DNA of 36,523 nucleotides, from the NCBI GenBank assembly GCA_022729355.1, contig JALDAN010000005.1, positions 1 to 36,523 of the forward strand, written 5' to 3'. Position numbers and translations under genes: made by a program. This document shows, piece after piece, positions 22,099 to 31,306 of this stretch. This stretch comes from Candidatus Nanohalarchaeota archaeon (GTDB taxonomy: Archaea > Nanohalarchaeota > Nanosalinia > Nanosalinales > Nanosalinaceae). Position 1 is the stretch's first letter. Each line of letters begins with the position of its first letter. The notes below the pieces were generated by a model. The model ran no database searches. It had not been told where the DNA came from and worked only from the letters and a program-made list of their open reading frames with translations.

Positions 22099-24573
22099 CT
22101 AATCAAGACTGATAGATGTCGAAAGACGGCCTCTATCAGATTTTTGCGGATCTACTCCGTCCTCTCCTGCACGGAACTGGATGATATCTCCCTGTGCATT
22201 ACGTACAGTCTGATCGTATTCCACGCGTAGATCCTGTAATGCGTTTGCAACACGCCTATACATGTACCCGGATGTCTTTGTACGAAGTGACTTGTCCATC
22301 AGGGCCTTTCTCTGGCTCATCTGGTGGAAAAACATCTCCTGTGGATCAAGGCCTTCAAGGATACTTGAGGAAACAAATCCTCTTGATTCCGGAGTCATCT
22401 CTCCCTTCTTGAAGTGAGAAAGCGTTCTCTCGTTGTATCCTCTCTCAATTCTCTGGCTACGGACCGAGTTCTGTCCAAGCAGGCCCGCCATCGTTGTAAC
22501 GTTCTGCATACTTCCTCTTGCACCGGAGTCTGCCATGACATAAGCTGAAGATTCCTCGCTGAAGTTATCTGAGATCAGATCTCCGATATCTGCGAAGACT
22601 TCGTTCAGTGTCTTCGTGATCTTGATTTCTCTAGTCTCCTCCAGAGTCTTTCCTGTGATGGCCTCCATGTCTCCGGCCTCGTACTCATCAAGAAGCTTGT
22701 TTGCCTCTTCAACTGTATCCTCAATCATGTCTCTAATCTGTTCTGTTGCCTCATCCGGCACTTCCAGATCTTCAAGGCCTATAGAGAATCCGCGCTGTGT
22801 CAGGAAGATTGCCCCGACACGTGATACACGGTTGAGGAACTCTGCGACTTTATCACTTCCGTACTCGATGCTTAGTTGCTGGATAATTTCTCCTCCATAG
22901 TCTCCAAGAGCATCCTCATCAAGCACTCCATCGATCAGTTCTCCGTCTTCAATCACTACTTCGTCTTCCTCTCCCTCATTAATCGTCAGTGAGATATCTT
23001 CAGGTATGAAAAGTGAGACAAGCTCTCTTCCCGAAATCTCTTCCTTATCCGGAAGATCTGCCTCATACTCTCCTGCGTCAGCAAGCAGATTGAAGGCCTT
23101 TTCCCTGGAAATAGTTCTGTCCGGCTGCGTTAGCAGATAAAGGCCTGAAACGTAGTCCTGAAGCATACCTACAATCGGGCCTCCCATCTTCGGAGACTTT
23201 ACGTGCTCCTGGACTTTCATCAGTTCCTCTGCTTCTGCACGGGCTTCCTCTGTCTGTGGTACGTGCAGGTTCATCTCGTCTCCGTCGAAGTCTGCGTTGT
23301 AAGGTGCGCAGACGTTCAGGTTTAGGCGGAAAGTCCTGTACGGAAGTACACGGACTTCGTGCGCCATGATCGACATTCTGTGCAGGGATGGCTGACGGTT
23401 GAAAAGTACTGTGTCACCATCGCTAAGCTGTCTCTCAACTTTCCATCCTTCATCAGGTGCGATCTCTTCAAGTATTTCTTCCTTATTTTCTTCTGTAATT
23501 CTTTTTCTCTTCCCGCTTGGCGGATAAACGTAGTTCGCTCCAGGATGAGTTTCAGGTCCGTTCTCGATACGTTCCTTCATCTCATCAATATTACGTTCAT
23601 TCACTTTCTCAGGGATTGTAAGCTTCTTAGCAATAATATAAGGTACTCCAACCTCGTTGATCCCGATATTCGGATCCGGGGAGATAACCGTTCTTGCCGA
23701 GAAGTTGACACGCTTCCCGATCAGGTTCTCACGGAAGCGTCCCTGCTTCCCCTGTACACGCTCCACCAACGACTTCAGTGAACGGCCTGAACGATGTCTT
23801 GCCGGCGGAACGTTACTCATGTCGTTGTAGAACAGTGTCGCAACGTGGTACTGAAGCAGTTCGTGAAGATCATCGATAATAAAGTCAGGGGCCTCGATTT
23901 CAATATTGTTCTGAAGCCTCTTGTTGATCCTGATAACATCGACAAGTTTATGAGTGATATCATCCTCTGAACGTTCACCTGTCTCCAAGGTGATTGAAGG
24001 CCTCATCGTCACAGGAGGAACAAGAAGCTTCTCGATAATCAGGTCTTCAGGTCTTCCTCCTTCCACTCCAAGCTTTGCAGCCATTTCATCCGGTATCTTC
24101 TCGAATCTTTCTTTAATCTCTCCAGGCAGTATCTTTTCCCCATCCTCATAATATGTGTAAGGCTTATCAAATCCTATATCAGGCACTTCCTCTCCTGTTT
24201 CAGGATCTTCAGTTAATCTATTTGATTTTCTCAAAGGCTTGTCTTCATCTTTCAGAAGAAGCGATACTGATCCATCTTCGTGAACATTTGTAAATCTCAG
24301 AAGGTTTCTAACTTTCTTGGCGTAAAGAGAGTGTACTACAGGCCTTGAAAGAGTAATCTTTCCGAAGTGACCCTGGCATTCTCTCATCTGGCCTCCACAT
24401 GTCTGACATGTCATCCCTGGATCAATTACTCCCAGTGCAGGATCCATGACTCCTCCTTCTACAGGATATCCGTCTGCATCGTAGACCTCTGCCTTATTGA
24501 TTTCTTTTACAGCATTTTCTTCAACTTCTCTCGTGCTAAGGATTCCGAAATCCAGTTCAGTGATACTTTTCAT
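22099..24573 (-). CDS. rpoA1: RNA polymerase subunit A'
   Basis: This 824-residue N-terminal half of the largest subunit has a first zinc site CQTCGGQMRECQGHFG and the catalytic NADFDGDEMNLH (three Asp residues chelating Mg), plus FNRQPSLHRMS. The second, archaeal-type CxxC...CxxC zinc module that normally follows around residues 100-150 is absent: that stretch (LLRFTNVHEDGSVSLLLKDED...) has no Cys, and the protein is shorter than typical A' subunits. It is otherwise complete and co-directional with rpoB1 (19 bases upstream). Confidence 0.98.
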   Translation of the reverse strand: MKSITELDFGILSTREVEENAVKEINKAEVYDADGYPVEGGVMDPALGVIDPGMTCQTCGGQMRECQGHFGKITLSRPVVHSLYAKKVRNLLRFTNVHEDGSVSLLLKDEDKPLRKSNRLTEDPETGEEVPDIGFDKPYTYYEDGEKILPGEIKERFEKIPDEMAAKLGVEGGRPEDLIIEKLLVPPVTMRPSITLETGERSEDDITHKLVDVIRINKRLQNNIEIEAPDFIIDDLHELLQYHVATLFYNDMSNVPPARHRSGRSLKSLVERVQGKQGRFRENLIGKRVNFSARTVISPDPNIGINEVGVPYIIAKKLTIPEKVNERNIDEMKERIENGPETHPGANYVYPPSGKRKRITEENKEEILEEIAPDEGWKVERQLSDGDTVLFNRQPSLHRMSIMAHEVRVLPYRTFRLNLNVCAPYNADFDGDEMNLHVPQTEEARAEAEELMKVQEHVKSPKMGGPIVGMLQDYVSGLYLLTQPDRTISREKAFNLLADAGEYEADLPDKEEISGRELVSLFIPEDISLTINEGEEDEVVIEDGELIDGVLDEDALGDYGGEIIQQLSIEYGSDKVAEFLNRVSRVGAIFLTQRGFSIGLEDLEVPDEATEQIRDMIEDTVEEANKLLDEYEAGDMEAITGKTLEETREIKITKTLNEVFADIGDLISDNFSEESSAYVMADSGARGSMQNVTTMAGLLGQNSVRSQRIERGYNERTLSHFKKGEMTPESRGFVSSSILEGLDPQEMFFHQMSQRKALMDKSLRTKTSGYMYRRVANALQDLRVEYDQTVRNAQGDIIQFRAGEDGVDPQKSDRGRLSTSISLD

Positions 24574-24592
24574 TCAATGAAACACCTCTGCT

Positions 24593-26386
24593 TTAATCCT
24601 CCAGATCGACGTCTACGTCGATCATCAGGGATTTTAGCTCGTCAAGCAGTAGCAGCATCGCATGAGGAATCTCCGTCTCCTCGAAGTTCCCTGTCTCTCC
24701 GCTCTGCTTTACAACCTTGTTGTTCTCTCGGTCAAGGTAACCGATATCGCCGGAGTCCTTATCCACATGTATCTTAGTGGAGTCAGCACCGAACCTCTCC
24801 TTCAACAGTAGAGAGGCTCCATGTCCAACGAAAACGTCCTTTTCCATCTCTCCAAGCCGGAGGCCTCCCTCCTGGCTCCTTCCTTCTGTCGGCTGCTTTG
24901 TAAGTAGTGTGACAGGTCCTCTGCTTCTTGCGTGAACCTTGTCTCCAACCATGTGGCTTAGCTTGAGGTAGAATCCTGGGCCTATCATTATTTCGGCCTC
25001 CATCTCTTCCCCTGTTACACCATTGTACATGGTCTCTTTTCCTGAGGATTCGAAGCCCATTTCTTCAAGTTGATCTCTGAGCTTGTCCTTGTCCTCTCCG
25101 TGGTATGCTGTGGAGTCTACTTTCTCTCCACGCAGTGCTCCGACTTTTCCTGCAATTAACTCGATTATCTGCGACACGGTCATACGGCTCGGGATCGCGT
25201 GTGTCGAAAGGATCATATCCGGAGTGATACCCTGCTTCGTGAAAGGCATGTTCTCCTCCGGTGAAATCATTCCGATAACTCCTTTCTGTCCGTGGCGTGT
25301 AGCGAACTTGTCACCGAGCTCAGGGATTCTGTACTCTCTCAACTTGGCCTTGATCAGTTTGTCACCATCACCTGTCTCTGAAAGCATAACCTTGTCGATT
25401 ACTCCCTGCTCTCCGTGTCTTACAGTCAGGCTTGTCTCCCTTCTCTCTGCAAGCCCCATCTTCATCTCTTCACCGCCTCCTCCAAGGAACTTCGGAGGAC
25501 TTGTCTTACCTACGATAACATCATCTGAATCAACTTCTGTCTCAGGATTAACGATTCCATCCTCATCCAGATGCTCATAGGCCTCTTCACGTCTGTATCC
25601 ACGAACATCCTTGTCCGGGATGCTGATCCTGTCTTTCTGGCCTCCGTAGAAACGTTTGGCCTCTGTCTTGTACGTTCTCATGTAAGTGGAACGTCCCAGG
25701 CCTCTCTCGATAGAGGCCTTGTTCATGATTATTGCGTCCTCGATGTTGTATCCATCGAAGGAAGCCAGTGCGATTATCATGTTCTGTCCGATCGGATGAT
25801 CTCCGACAAGCGTGTCGTAAGTATTTGTATCGACGATCGGCTGCTGTGCGTAGGTCAGCACGTTCTGCCGTGTGTCGAAGCGTTGATGTAGCTCTCTGGA
25901 AGGCATTCCGAGGCCCTGTCCTGCCATCTTTGCTCCGAAGTTCACTCTATCCCCACGATTGTGTTCCGGATAAACTGTCAGTGAAGCTGATACGCCGTGG
26001 ATGATCTCTGAGTCGATTTCCATGTGTGTATGCTCTTCTGTGACTTCACTTTCATCCATAGCGACATAGGCATTCTCTTCTTCCTCTGCGTCGATGTACT
26101 CAACTACTCCTTCCTCAATAAGATCTTCGAGGCCTATCTCTCCTTCGTTAAGTTGTTCTCTCTGATCATCTGTCAAAAGGGCTTCACCGTCTTCAACGAT
26201 TACTACAGGCCTCATGACTCTTCCGGAGTCAGTGTTGATCCTTATCTCGTCACGGTTCTCATTATAGTATACTGAGATTTCCTCCTCAAGTTCTCCTTCT
26301 CTTCTTTTCTCGATCAGGTCTTCCTTTATTTCTTCAGGTGATTCAACGCTGTCAACAATCTCTCCGTCAATGAATACTTCAGTCAT
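24593..26386 (-). CDS. rpoB1: RNA polymerase subunit B'
   Basis: This 597-residue C-terminal half of the second-largest subunit has the conserved ASFDGYNIEDAIIMNKASIERGL, GDKFATRHGQKGVIGMI and GGLRLGEMEKD blocks. The zinc ribbon usually near the end (C-x2-C...C-x2-C/H around 'CELCG ... YVCP') is replaced by KIHVDKDSGDIGYLD ... VVKQSGE with no Cys. The C-terminal helix PHAMLLLLDELKSL is intact. It lies 19 bases from rpoA1 and is preceded by the separate rpoB2 gene, so B is split as in Euryarchaeota. Confidence 0.98.
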   Translation of the reverse strand: MTEVFIDGEIVDSVESPEEIKEDLIEKRREGELEEEISVYYNENRDEIRINTDSGRVMRPVVIVEDGEALLTDDQREQLNEGEIGLEDLIEEGVVEYIDAEEEENAYVAMDESEVTEEHTHMEIDSEIIHGVSASLTVYPEHNRGDRVNFGAKMAGQGLGMPSRELHQRFDTRQNVLTYAQQPIVDTNTYDTLVGDHPIGQNMIIALASFDGYNIEDAIIMNKASIERGLGRSTYMRTYKTEAKRFYGGQKDRISIPDKDVRGYRREEAYEHLDEDGIVNPETEVDSDDVIVGKTSPPKFLGGGGEEMKMGLAERRETSLTVRHGEQGVIDKVMLSETGDGDKLIKAKLREYRIPELGDKFATRHGQKGVIGMISPEENMPFTKQGITPDMILSTHAIPSRMTVSQIIELIAGKVGALRGEKVDSTAYHGEDKDKLRDQLEEMGFESSGKETMYNGVTGEEMEAEIMIGPGFYLKLSHMVGDKVHARSRGPVTLLTKQPTEGRSQEGGLRLGEMEKDVFVGHGASLLLKERFGADSTKIHVDKDSGDIGYLDRENNKVVKQSGETGNFEETEIPHAMLLLLDELKSLMIDVDVDLED

Positions 26387-26465
26387 TCTGTTCTCACCTG
26401 TACGTTGTTTTCAGTTTTTCTGTTTCGTCCTTCTCCTCTGATATTCTGTGTTTTCATTTCTCTTT

Positions 26466-27923
26466 TCACCTTGCGTCGATACCTGCATCCTGAAGCTTTG
26501 CCTTAAGCGAGTTCCTCTCCATATCAGTCATTCCTGTGGAGACATCTGCCGTCATCGCTAGATGGGTTCTAAGTCCGATGTTCATACCTTCAGGGGTTTT
26601 GATAGGGCAGACACGCCCCCAGTGCGTTGGATGGAGGTCTCTGGCCTCGAAGTGTTGTCTGTCGCTTGAAAGAGGGGAGACAATATTTCGCAGGTGTGAA
26701 AGTGTTTTGATCCTGTTGTTTCTCTCCAGTCTCTGGCAGATACCTGTTCTTCCGCCAACCCAGTTTCCTGTAGCCATAGCTCCCATAATCTGGGATGTCA
26801 GCTTGTCGGAAACGATTGTAGACTGCAGGCTTGGAAGTCGTCCTCTCTTAGCTGACTTCTGGAAGTTGTACTTCATACGTGCGACAAGACCCCATTTACC
26901 TAGGAAGACGCTTCTGAACTGCATCTCCAGAAGCTCCCCGGCTAAATTCAGGCGTTTGTTGGCGTAGTGGTCAATGTCATCCTCATTGATGTCTCCTTTA
27001 CCGAGTGCAATAGTATTTCTTATCATCTTCGTCAGGAAGATCGCCTTCTCCTCTCTGTTCTCAGGCTCTTGTCCAAGATGCGGTAGAAGATACTGGTCAA
27101 GAATGTTCTGTACTCTTTCCGGAACATCATTTGTGATTCCAGCTCTATTCGCAATATACTGGAAGGCCTCTTCCTGATCTGATGCGTCTACTTCATAGAG
27201 ATTCAGGTAGACGTCGGATGCATAATCCTCTCCGATAGCCTCTACGATTTCCTTATCTGTTTCCATGCCGAGTGCTCTTACTAATGCGACTGCAGGCGTC
27301 TTCTTCACGTTAGCGAAGCTGATATTTACGATATCTTTCTTTCTTCTGAGGATATGTCTCTGAACGTATCCCTGATTCTCTGAATTGATACGGCACTTTT
27401 CTTCATCATCGTCAAGCTGATATACAGGCTTGTTGTTCGCCAGTTCCTCCATAGCGATGATCGTCTTTTCAGATCCGTTTACGATAAAGTATCCTCCAGG
27501 ATCCTTTGGATCTTCACCTGCCTCTCTCAGTTCATCTTCATCCATCTCTGATGTCCAGCAAAGATCGCTGCCGATCATAACAGGGATCTCTCCGATAGTA
27601 ACTTCCTCAGATTCCTGCTGAATCCCCTCAAAGATAGGCGTCAATGTAACACGAATCTCTGATGAATAAGTAAGATCTCTCATTCGGGCCTCTCTAGGCA
27701 TTATTTCTCTTACAGAACCGTCAGCTTCGTTGATTCGAGGCCTCTTGATATCAACGTCAACGATCTTGATGACGAGGTCTTCTCCTTCAGGTAGTTCAGG
27801 CTCGATTGACTCGACTTCATTCAGTATGGCCTGAATCCTGTCTTCCACGAATCGGTTGTAGGATTCGATCTGGTGTTTAACAAGGTTACGATCAATCAGA
27901 TTCTCCAGGAACTCTTCTTGCAT
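26466..27923 (-). CDS. rpoB2: RNA polymerase subunit B''
   Basis: This 485-residue N-terminal half of the split B subunit contains the lobe and protrusion, with GGYFIVNGSEKTIIAMEELA, the fork region and RKKDIVNISFANVKKTPAVALVRALG, ending just before the B' junction (CPIKTPEGMNIGLRTHLA near the end). The 79-base gap to rpoB1 shows the split is real and not a frameshift. It starts 13 bases after rpoH ends and is probably co-transcribed. Confidence 0.98.
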   Translation of the reverse strand: MQEEFLENLIDRNLVKHQIESYNRFVEDRIQAILNEVESIEPELPEGEDLVIKIVDVDIKRPRINEADGSVREIMPREARMRDLTYSSEIRVTLTPIFEGIQQESEEVTIGEIPVMIGSDLCWTSEMDEDELREAGEDPKDPGGYFIVNGSEKTIIAMEELANNKPVYQLDDDEEKCRINSENQGYVQRHILRRKKDIVNISFANVKKTPAVALVRALGMETDKEIVEAIGEDYASDVYLNLYEVDASDQEEAFQYIANRAGITNDVPERVQNILDQYLLPHLGQEPENREEKAIFLTKMIRNTIALGKGDINEDDIDHYANKRLNLAGELLEMQFRSVFLGKWGLVARMKYNFQKSAKRGRLPSLQSTIVSDKLTSQIMGAMATGNWVGGRTGICQRLERNNRIKTLSHLRNIVSPLSSDRQHFEARDLHPTHWGRVCPIKTPEGMNIGLRTHLAMTADVSTGMTDMERNSLKAKLQDAGIDAR

Positions 27924-27936
27924 TATAGATTAACCT

Positions 27937-28170
27937 CTATTCAACTACTCTTCTGTAGTAAGTTGTTTCCCCTGCTGTAGGGCTGCTACGTGTTATTTCG
28001 AAAACATCACCGACCTCAAAATCCTTCTGCTTCAATGCAGAATCATTACTTTTTATTCGAGGAAGATTCTCCTTCTCTATCTCAAATTTTTCTAGAAGAT
28101 CCTCAACCTCTTCTTCAGACATTTTACGGTGTTCTGGAACGAGCCGGTGGTCACGTACATCCATAGCCAT
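27937..28170 (-). CDS. rpoH: RNA polymerase subunit H (RPB5-like)
   Basis: This roughly 77-residue archaeal RpoH is the jaw domain of RPB5, with DVRDHRLVPEH at the N-terminus and ITRSSPTAGETTYYRRVV at the C-terminus. The longer frame begins at a GTG at 28180-28182. Family members start shortly before 'DVRDH', so an ATG at 28168-28170 or 28162-28164 is the true start. It is the first gene of the rpo operon. A 12-codon open frame (28179-28217) precedes it, with a TTTTAAAG promoter element upstream. Confidence 0.93.
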   Translation of the reverse strand: MAMDVRDHRLVPEHRKMSEEEVEDLLEKFEIEKENLPRIKSNDSALKQKDFEVGDVFEITRSSPTAGETTYYRRVVE

Positions 28171-28286
28171 TTGTGATATCACTCCTTGAGCAGGCAGAAA
28201 ACTTTGCTCTTAGACATGAACAATCAGTAATAACAAACTTTAAAAGGGTAGTGAGACTTAGGGAAAAGTATTTAAAGAGCTTCGCC

Positions 28287-28949
28287 CTAAAATACAGAGT
28301 CCTTCTCACGCATAGAGTAGAAACTCTTCCCAGCTATAAAGTGATCAAGAACCTCCACACCCATCTTATCACCGATATCAAGTAATTCACGTGTGACTTC
28401 TCTACCCTCTGCTGTGGAGGAGGCCTCTCCGGAAGGATGATTGTGTATAAGTATCATTGCAGCTGCGTTGCAGTTGAAGGCCTCACTGAATATATCTCGT
28501 GGATTGAAGCCGACTCTGGATACTCCTCCATCGAACTCTTTCTTCGCCAGTAGCTCGTTGCCAGATGATAGGTAGAGGACTCTGAGTACTTCCTCTTCCA
28601 TGAATTTCATGTCTCCGCAGACAGCTTTTACATCGCTTAGAGATGCTATTTTCTCTCTTTCCTCTTTCTTCAGTCTTCTTGATAGTTCTCCGATGGCCTG
28701 AAGCTGGCCTGCCTTCACACGGGAAACTCCGTCGAACTGCTTCAGCTCTTCGAGGCCTCTGTCCGCTATTTCATCCATAGAATACGTGTTCAGTATTTCG
28801 GATGAGAGCTCCTTGACGTTCTTGCCTTTAGTGCCTGTGCGAAGAAGTATCGATAGAAGCTCCACATCCGTCAAGTGTCCCGGGCCATGCTTCCCAAGTT
28901 TTTCACGAGGCCTCTCACTCTCCGGCAACTCCTTAATCGTGTAATCCAT
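28287..28949 (-). CDS. radC: RadC/JAB-domain-like protein
   Basis: This 220-residue protein resembles RadC: an N-terminal helix-hairpin-helix DNA-binding part (LTDVELLSILLRTGTKG and FDGVSRVKAGQLQAIGEL), then a JAMM-fold domain with MILIHNHPSG. In RadC the HxH histidines and a later Asp (Ser-x-x-Asp) bind zinc. Here the positions read TAEG, so the Asp is replaced by Gly and the Ser by Thr. Enzymatic activity is therefore uncertain, and RadC family function itself is unsettled. It lies upstream of rpoH in the same direction. Confidence 0.88.
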   Translation of the reverse strand: MDYTIKELPESERPREKLGKHGPGHLTDVELLSILLRTGTKGKNVKELSSEILNTYSMDEIADRGLEELKQFDGVSRVKAGQLQAIGELSRRLKKEEREKIASLSDVKAVCGDMKFMEEEVLRVLYLSSGNELLAKKEFDGGVSRVGFNPRDIFSEAFNCNAAAMILIHNHPSGEASSTAEGREVTRELLDIGDKMGVEVLDHFIAGKSFYSMREKDSVF

Positions 28950-28989
28950 CTACTTTAAAATCCGGATTTTCTGCTTAAAAATTATTTTT

Positions 28990-29535
28990 CTACAGTCGTA
29001 TGATATCATCTTCCGGTAGATCATCAAGAGAGGCCTCAGTATCAACTTCTATTGAGGATATCCTGAAAGGCCCCGAATACTTGCTGATGTATGTTTCCGG
29101 TAGTGTGTATGTATCCAGTTCCTCGTGTTCTTCTGCGAAAGGATCTACGTTGTTACCGTTGACAAGCACAAAGTCGCCTTCCTCCAGTTCTTCAGGATCT
29201 TTTCCCGTATACTGCATCTGTGTGCCTGATTCATTTACGAATCTCCAGGCCCGTCTTCCCTTATTCACTAAATCTAGTTGTCTATCGCCTAGATTACGAT
29301 AGGCATCGTAGAAATCTGAAGTCACTCTATCCAGTATGTAGGCTGTCTTACCAGCTTCTTCTGCCAGTTGATCGACTTCATCTACAGGCCTTTCACTTCT
29401 TACAGACATACGCCATTCAGTGACTTTCCTGTAGGCATTATCAATAAGTCTTACGGCCGCCTCCTCAAACTCATCATCAGTGAGATCGTTCTCAAGTAGA
29501 TATTGAGTATCAAGCTCTCCGTTATCAAGATACAT
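28990..29535 (-). CDS. Hypothetical acidic protein
   Basis: This 181-residue soluble protein is not recognised. It has an N-terminal helical half (DEFEEAAVRLIDNAYRKVTEWRMSVR) with a middle resembling a domain of helices, then a beta-rich C-terminal region (MQYTGKDPEELEEGDFVLVNG ... ISKYSGPFRISSIEVD) of a kind seen in small SH3- or Tudor-like barrels. ATG start and acidic composition support coding. It lies between radC and the divergent nucS. Confidence 0.65.
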   Translation of the reverse strand: MYLDNGELDTQYLLENDLTDDEFEEAAVRLIDNAYRKVTEWRMSVRSERPVDEVDQLAEEAGKTAYILDRVTSDFYDAYRNLGDRQLDLVNKGRRAWRFVNESGTQMQYTGKDPEELEEGDFVLVNGNNVDPFAEEHEELDTYTLPETYISKYSGPFRISSIEVDTEASLDDLPEDDIIRL

Positions 29536-29610
29536 GAATTGCTACTTTACAGTCACTACTAAAAGTTTTTCGGGAAGCCTTTAGAATCTAGGCCTCTGAG
29601 TTGTTGACTT

Positions 29611-30405
29611 ATGAAGCATTTGCTTGAAAACCCTGATTTTGAGAAGGCCTCTGAAGTACTGGATGAGTATCTTAAGCGTGATTTCACGATTCAAATGAAT
29701 GGCCTCTGCACTGTTAATTATCAGGGCCGTGCTAAATCAAAGCTTGATAGAGGGGAGAGATTAGTTATCAAGAAGCAGGATTCTGCGATCCTTGTTCACG
29801 GGCCTGAAAACTATCAGCCGAAGAACTGGCAGCCTGAAGTGGACTCTTACAGCGTGAAGGTAGAATATATTGAAGATGAGGAGATGCTTGTTCTTGAGGC
29901 TCGACGTAACAATCCTGATGAAGTAGTGGAGATACGTTTCGAGTCAATAGATTTACTGACAGTGCACAAGCTTGTGGATAAATCTGATCTGAAGATTCGA
30001 GGCCATGAAGTAGACATACACGAAGCCATAGAGGACGATCCAGATATCGTGGAGGAAGGCCTCAACGTTGTTAAAAGAGAGAAAGAGACTCCTGCAGGAT
30101 TCATCGACGTATTTGCACGTGATGAAGATGATCAATACGTTGTTATAGAAGTGAAGAGGAATCCTGACTACAACACGGTACTGCAGCTTCAGAGATACGT
30201 GGATGAGATAGAGGAAGAGTTCTCGGGAGAAATCAGAGGCATACTGGTAGCTCCAAAAATGACGCAGAAGATACTTGATTATCTAGAGGATAGAGGCCTT
30301 GAATTCGTTGAAGTCGAGATGGAAGATGTTATATCAAGTTACGAGGCCATCGATCAGAGTCAGAAAGGCCTTTCAGATTTCGGTGCAGATTACTCTACTG
30401 AATGA
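29611..30405 (+). CDS. nucS: NucS/EndoMS mismatch endonuclease
   Basis: This 264-residue NucS-type nuclease cleaves both strands at mismatched base pairs. The C-terminal PD-(D/E)XK core shows GFIDVFARDEDDQYVVIEVKR (Asp and E-x-K) and downstream LQLQRYVDEI. The N-terminal dimerisation and binding domain is the first 115 residues, with a CTVNYQGRAKSKL-type stretch. Length agrees with the family. It would act in non-canonical mismatch repair with the PCNA clamp; a C-terminal PCNA-interacting tail is expected, and the end here (QKGLSDFGADYSTE) has an aromatic motif that may serve. Confidence 0.92.
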   Translation: MKHLLENPDFEKASEVLDEYLKRDFTIQMNGLCTVNYQGRAKSKLDRGERLVIKKQDSAILVHGPENYQPKNWQPEVDSYSVKVEYIEDEEMLVLEARRNNPDEVVEIRFESIDLLTVHKLVDKSDLKIRGHEVDIHEAIEDDPDIVEEGLNVVKREKETPAGFIDVFARDEDDQYVVIEVKRNPDYNTVLQLQRYVDEIEEEFSGEIRGILVAPKMTQKILDYLEDRGLEFVEVEMEDVISSYEAIDQSQKGLSDFGADYSTE

Positions 30406-30479
30406 ACAGAGATACGAGAGCGACTCCAACACCACCCACTACAAAAGTTACTTAAATCTTGTTACCTTACAGTGAATAC

Positions 30480-30986
30480 ATGGGATTCACTAGGAGGCAA
30501 TTGCTGAAAATTGGTGCAGGAGCCGGAATTATCGGATCAGGCGTCACCTTCAAAGCTACTCAAGAAGAAAGCGAGCTGGACTTCAATATTGAGTCGGACG
30601 GTGTTTCTGGAGAATACAGAGCCAGTGGCGAAGTACTGAACCTGACTTACGATGGAGAAGACCAGCTTGATGAAGAAGCCGGAACTTATGAGATGGATAT
30701 GGACGAATCTCTATTCAGCGCAGAAGTAGCAAACACTTATGCCGTTGTTGATATTGATAGAAATGGAGAATGGATGCTTTCAGTAGGCCTTGAGTCCGGA
30801 GACGAATACAAAGATATTTCGGAGTGTGAGCAGAGCAGTGAAGACGTCTATGCAGATACTGTAGAGGCCTACGGAGCAGAGATAGACAACGGTACCATCC
30901 GTGTGCAAGACAATATGAGTTCATCAGATCACGCTGATGGAATAGCAGGAATGCTGGAAGAAGGAGTTGAGGACGACACCTGTTAA
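30480..30986 (+). CDS. Tat-exported acidic protein
   Basis: This 168-residue protein starts MGFTRRQLLKIGAGAGIIGSGVTF, a twin-arginine signal (TRRQLLK) with hydrophobic core and Gly-rich region. The mature part is very acidic and beta-rich with two Cys residues (SECEQSSED and the C-terminal DDTC) that could be a disulfide. ATG at 30480 is favoured over a TTG seven codons earlier. No domain is recognised. It would be exported by the TatAC system encoded at 15818-16743. Confidence 0.75.
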   Translation: MGFTRRQLLKIGAGAGIIGSGVTFKATQEESELDFNIESDGVSGEYRASGEVLNLTYDGEDQLDEEAGTYEMDMDESLFSAEVANTYAVVDIDRNGEWMLSVGLESGDEYKDISECEQSSEDVYADTVEAYGAEIDNGTIRVQDNMSSSDHADGIAGMLEEGVEDDTC

Positions 30987-30989
30987 TCC

Positions 30990-31003
30990 AATTTTTTATT
31001 ATA
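30990..31003 (+). terminator. T-rich terminator between convergent genes
   Basis: AATTTTTTATTATA follows the Tat-protein stop and precedes the end of the convergent 31035-31232 gene. It is the only T-rich run in the gap and would act as a poly-U terminator for the forward gene. Confidence 0.45.
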
Positions 31004-31034
31004 AGAAGAAAAAGAATGTGTTGAACGAAGTCTC

Positions 31035-31232
31035 TCAGAAGTCCATATGGATCCAGTAACGCTCTACTTTCTCCGGGTTGACCCAGTGAATCTCATCGTC
31101 TGCGTCCACTTTGATCATTCCATTGTCAAGGAATTCGGCATTATGGAGATGTAGTTCTCTGTCCTCTCCAGAATCCATCCTGATCATCAGTTCTCCGTTC
31201 TCATTCAGTGCTTCGTGCAGCTGGTCGTACAT
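31035..31232 (-). CDS. Small acidic hypothetical protein
   Basis: This 65-residue protein starts MYDQLHEALNENGELMIRMDS. ATG at 31230-31232 is chosen over a TTG fourteen codons earlier because AGGGGTG lies just upstream. It has alternating strands and a C-terminal WVNPEKVERYWIHMDF that suggests a small Sm/SH3-like barrel. No family is recognised. Its divergent neighbour is the AsnB-Dph6 fusion; the 74 bases between them hold both promoters. Confidence 0.65.
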   Translation of the reverse strand: MYDQLHEALNENGELMIRMDSGEDRELHLHNAEFLDNGMIKVDADDEIHWVNPEKVERYWIHMDF

Positions 31233-31306
31233 AGAAATTTTTTCACCCCTCAAGAAATCTATAGTATTGAACAATCAAAAAACTTCCCTTTGAACCTGTA
31301 ATAATC

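Noticed and set aside
26387-26465. A frameshift splitting RNA polymerase B
   Set aside because: The 79-base gap and complete ends match the normal archaeal B'/B'' split.
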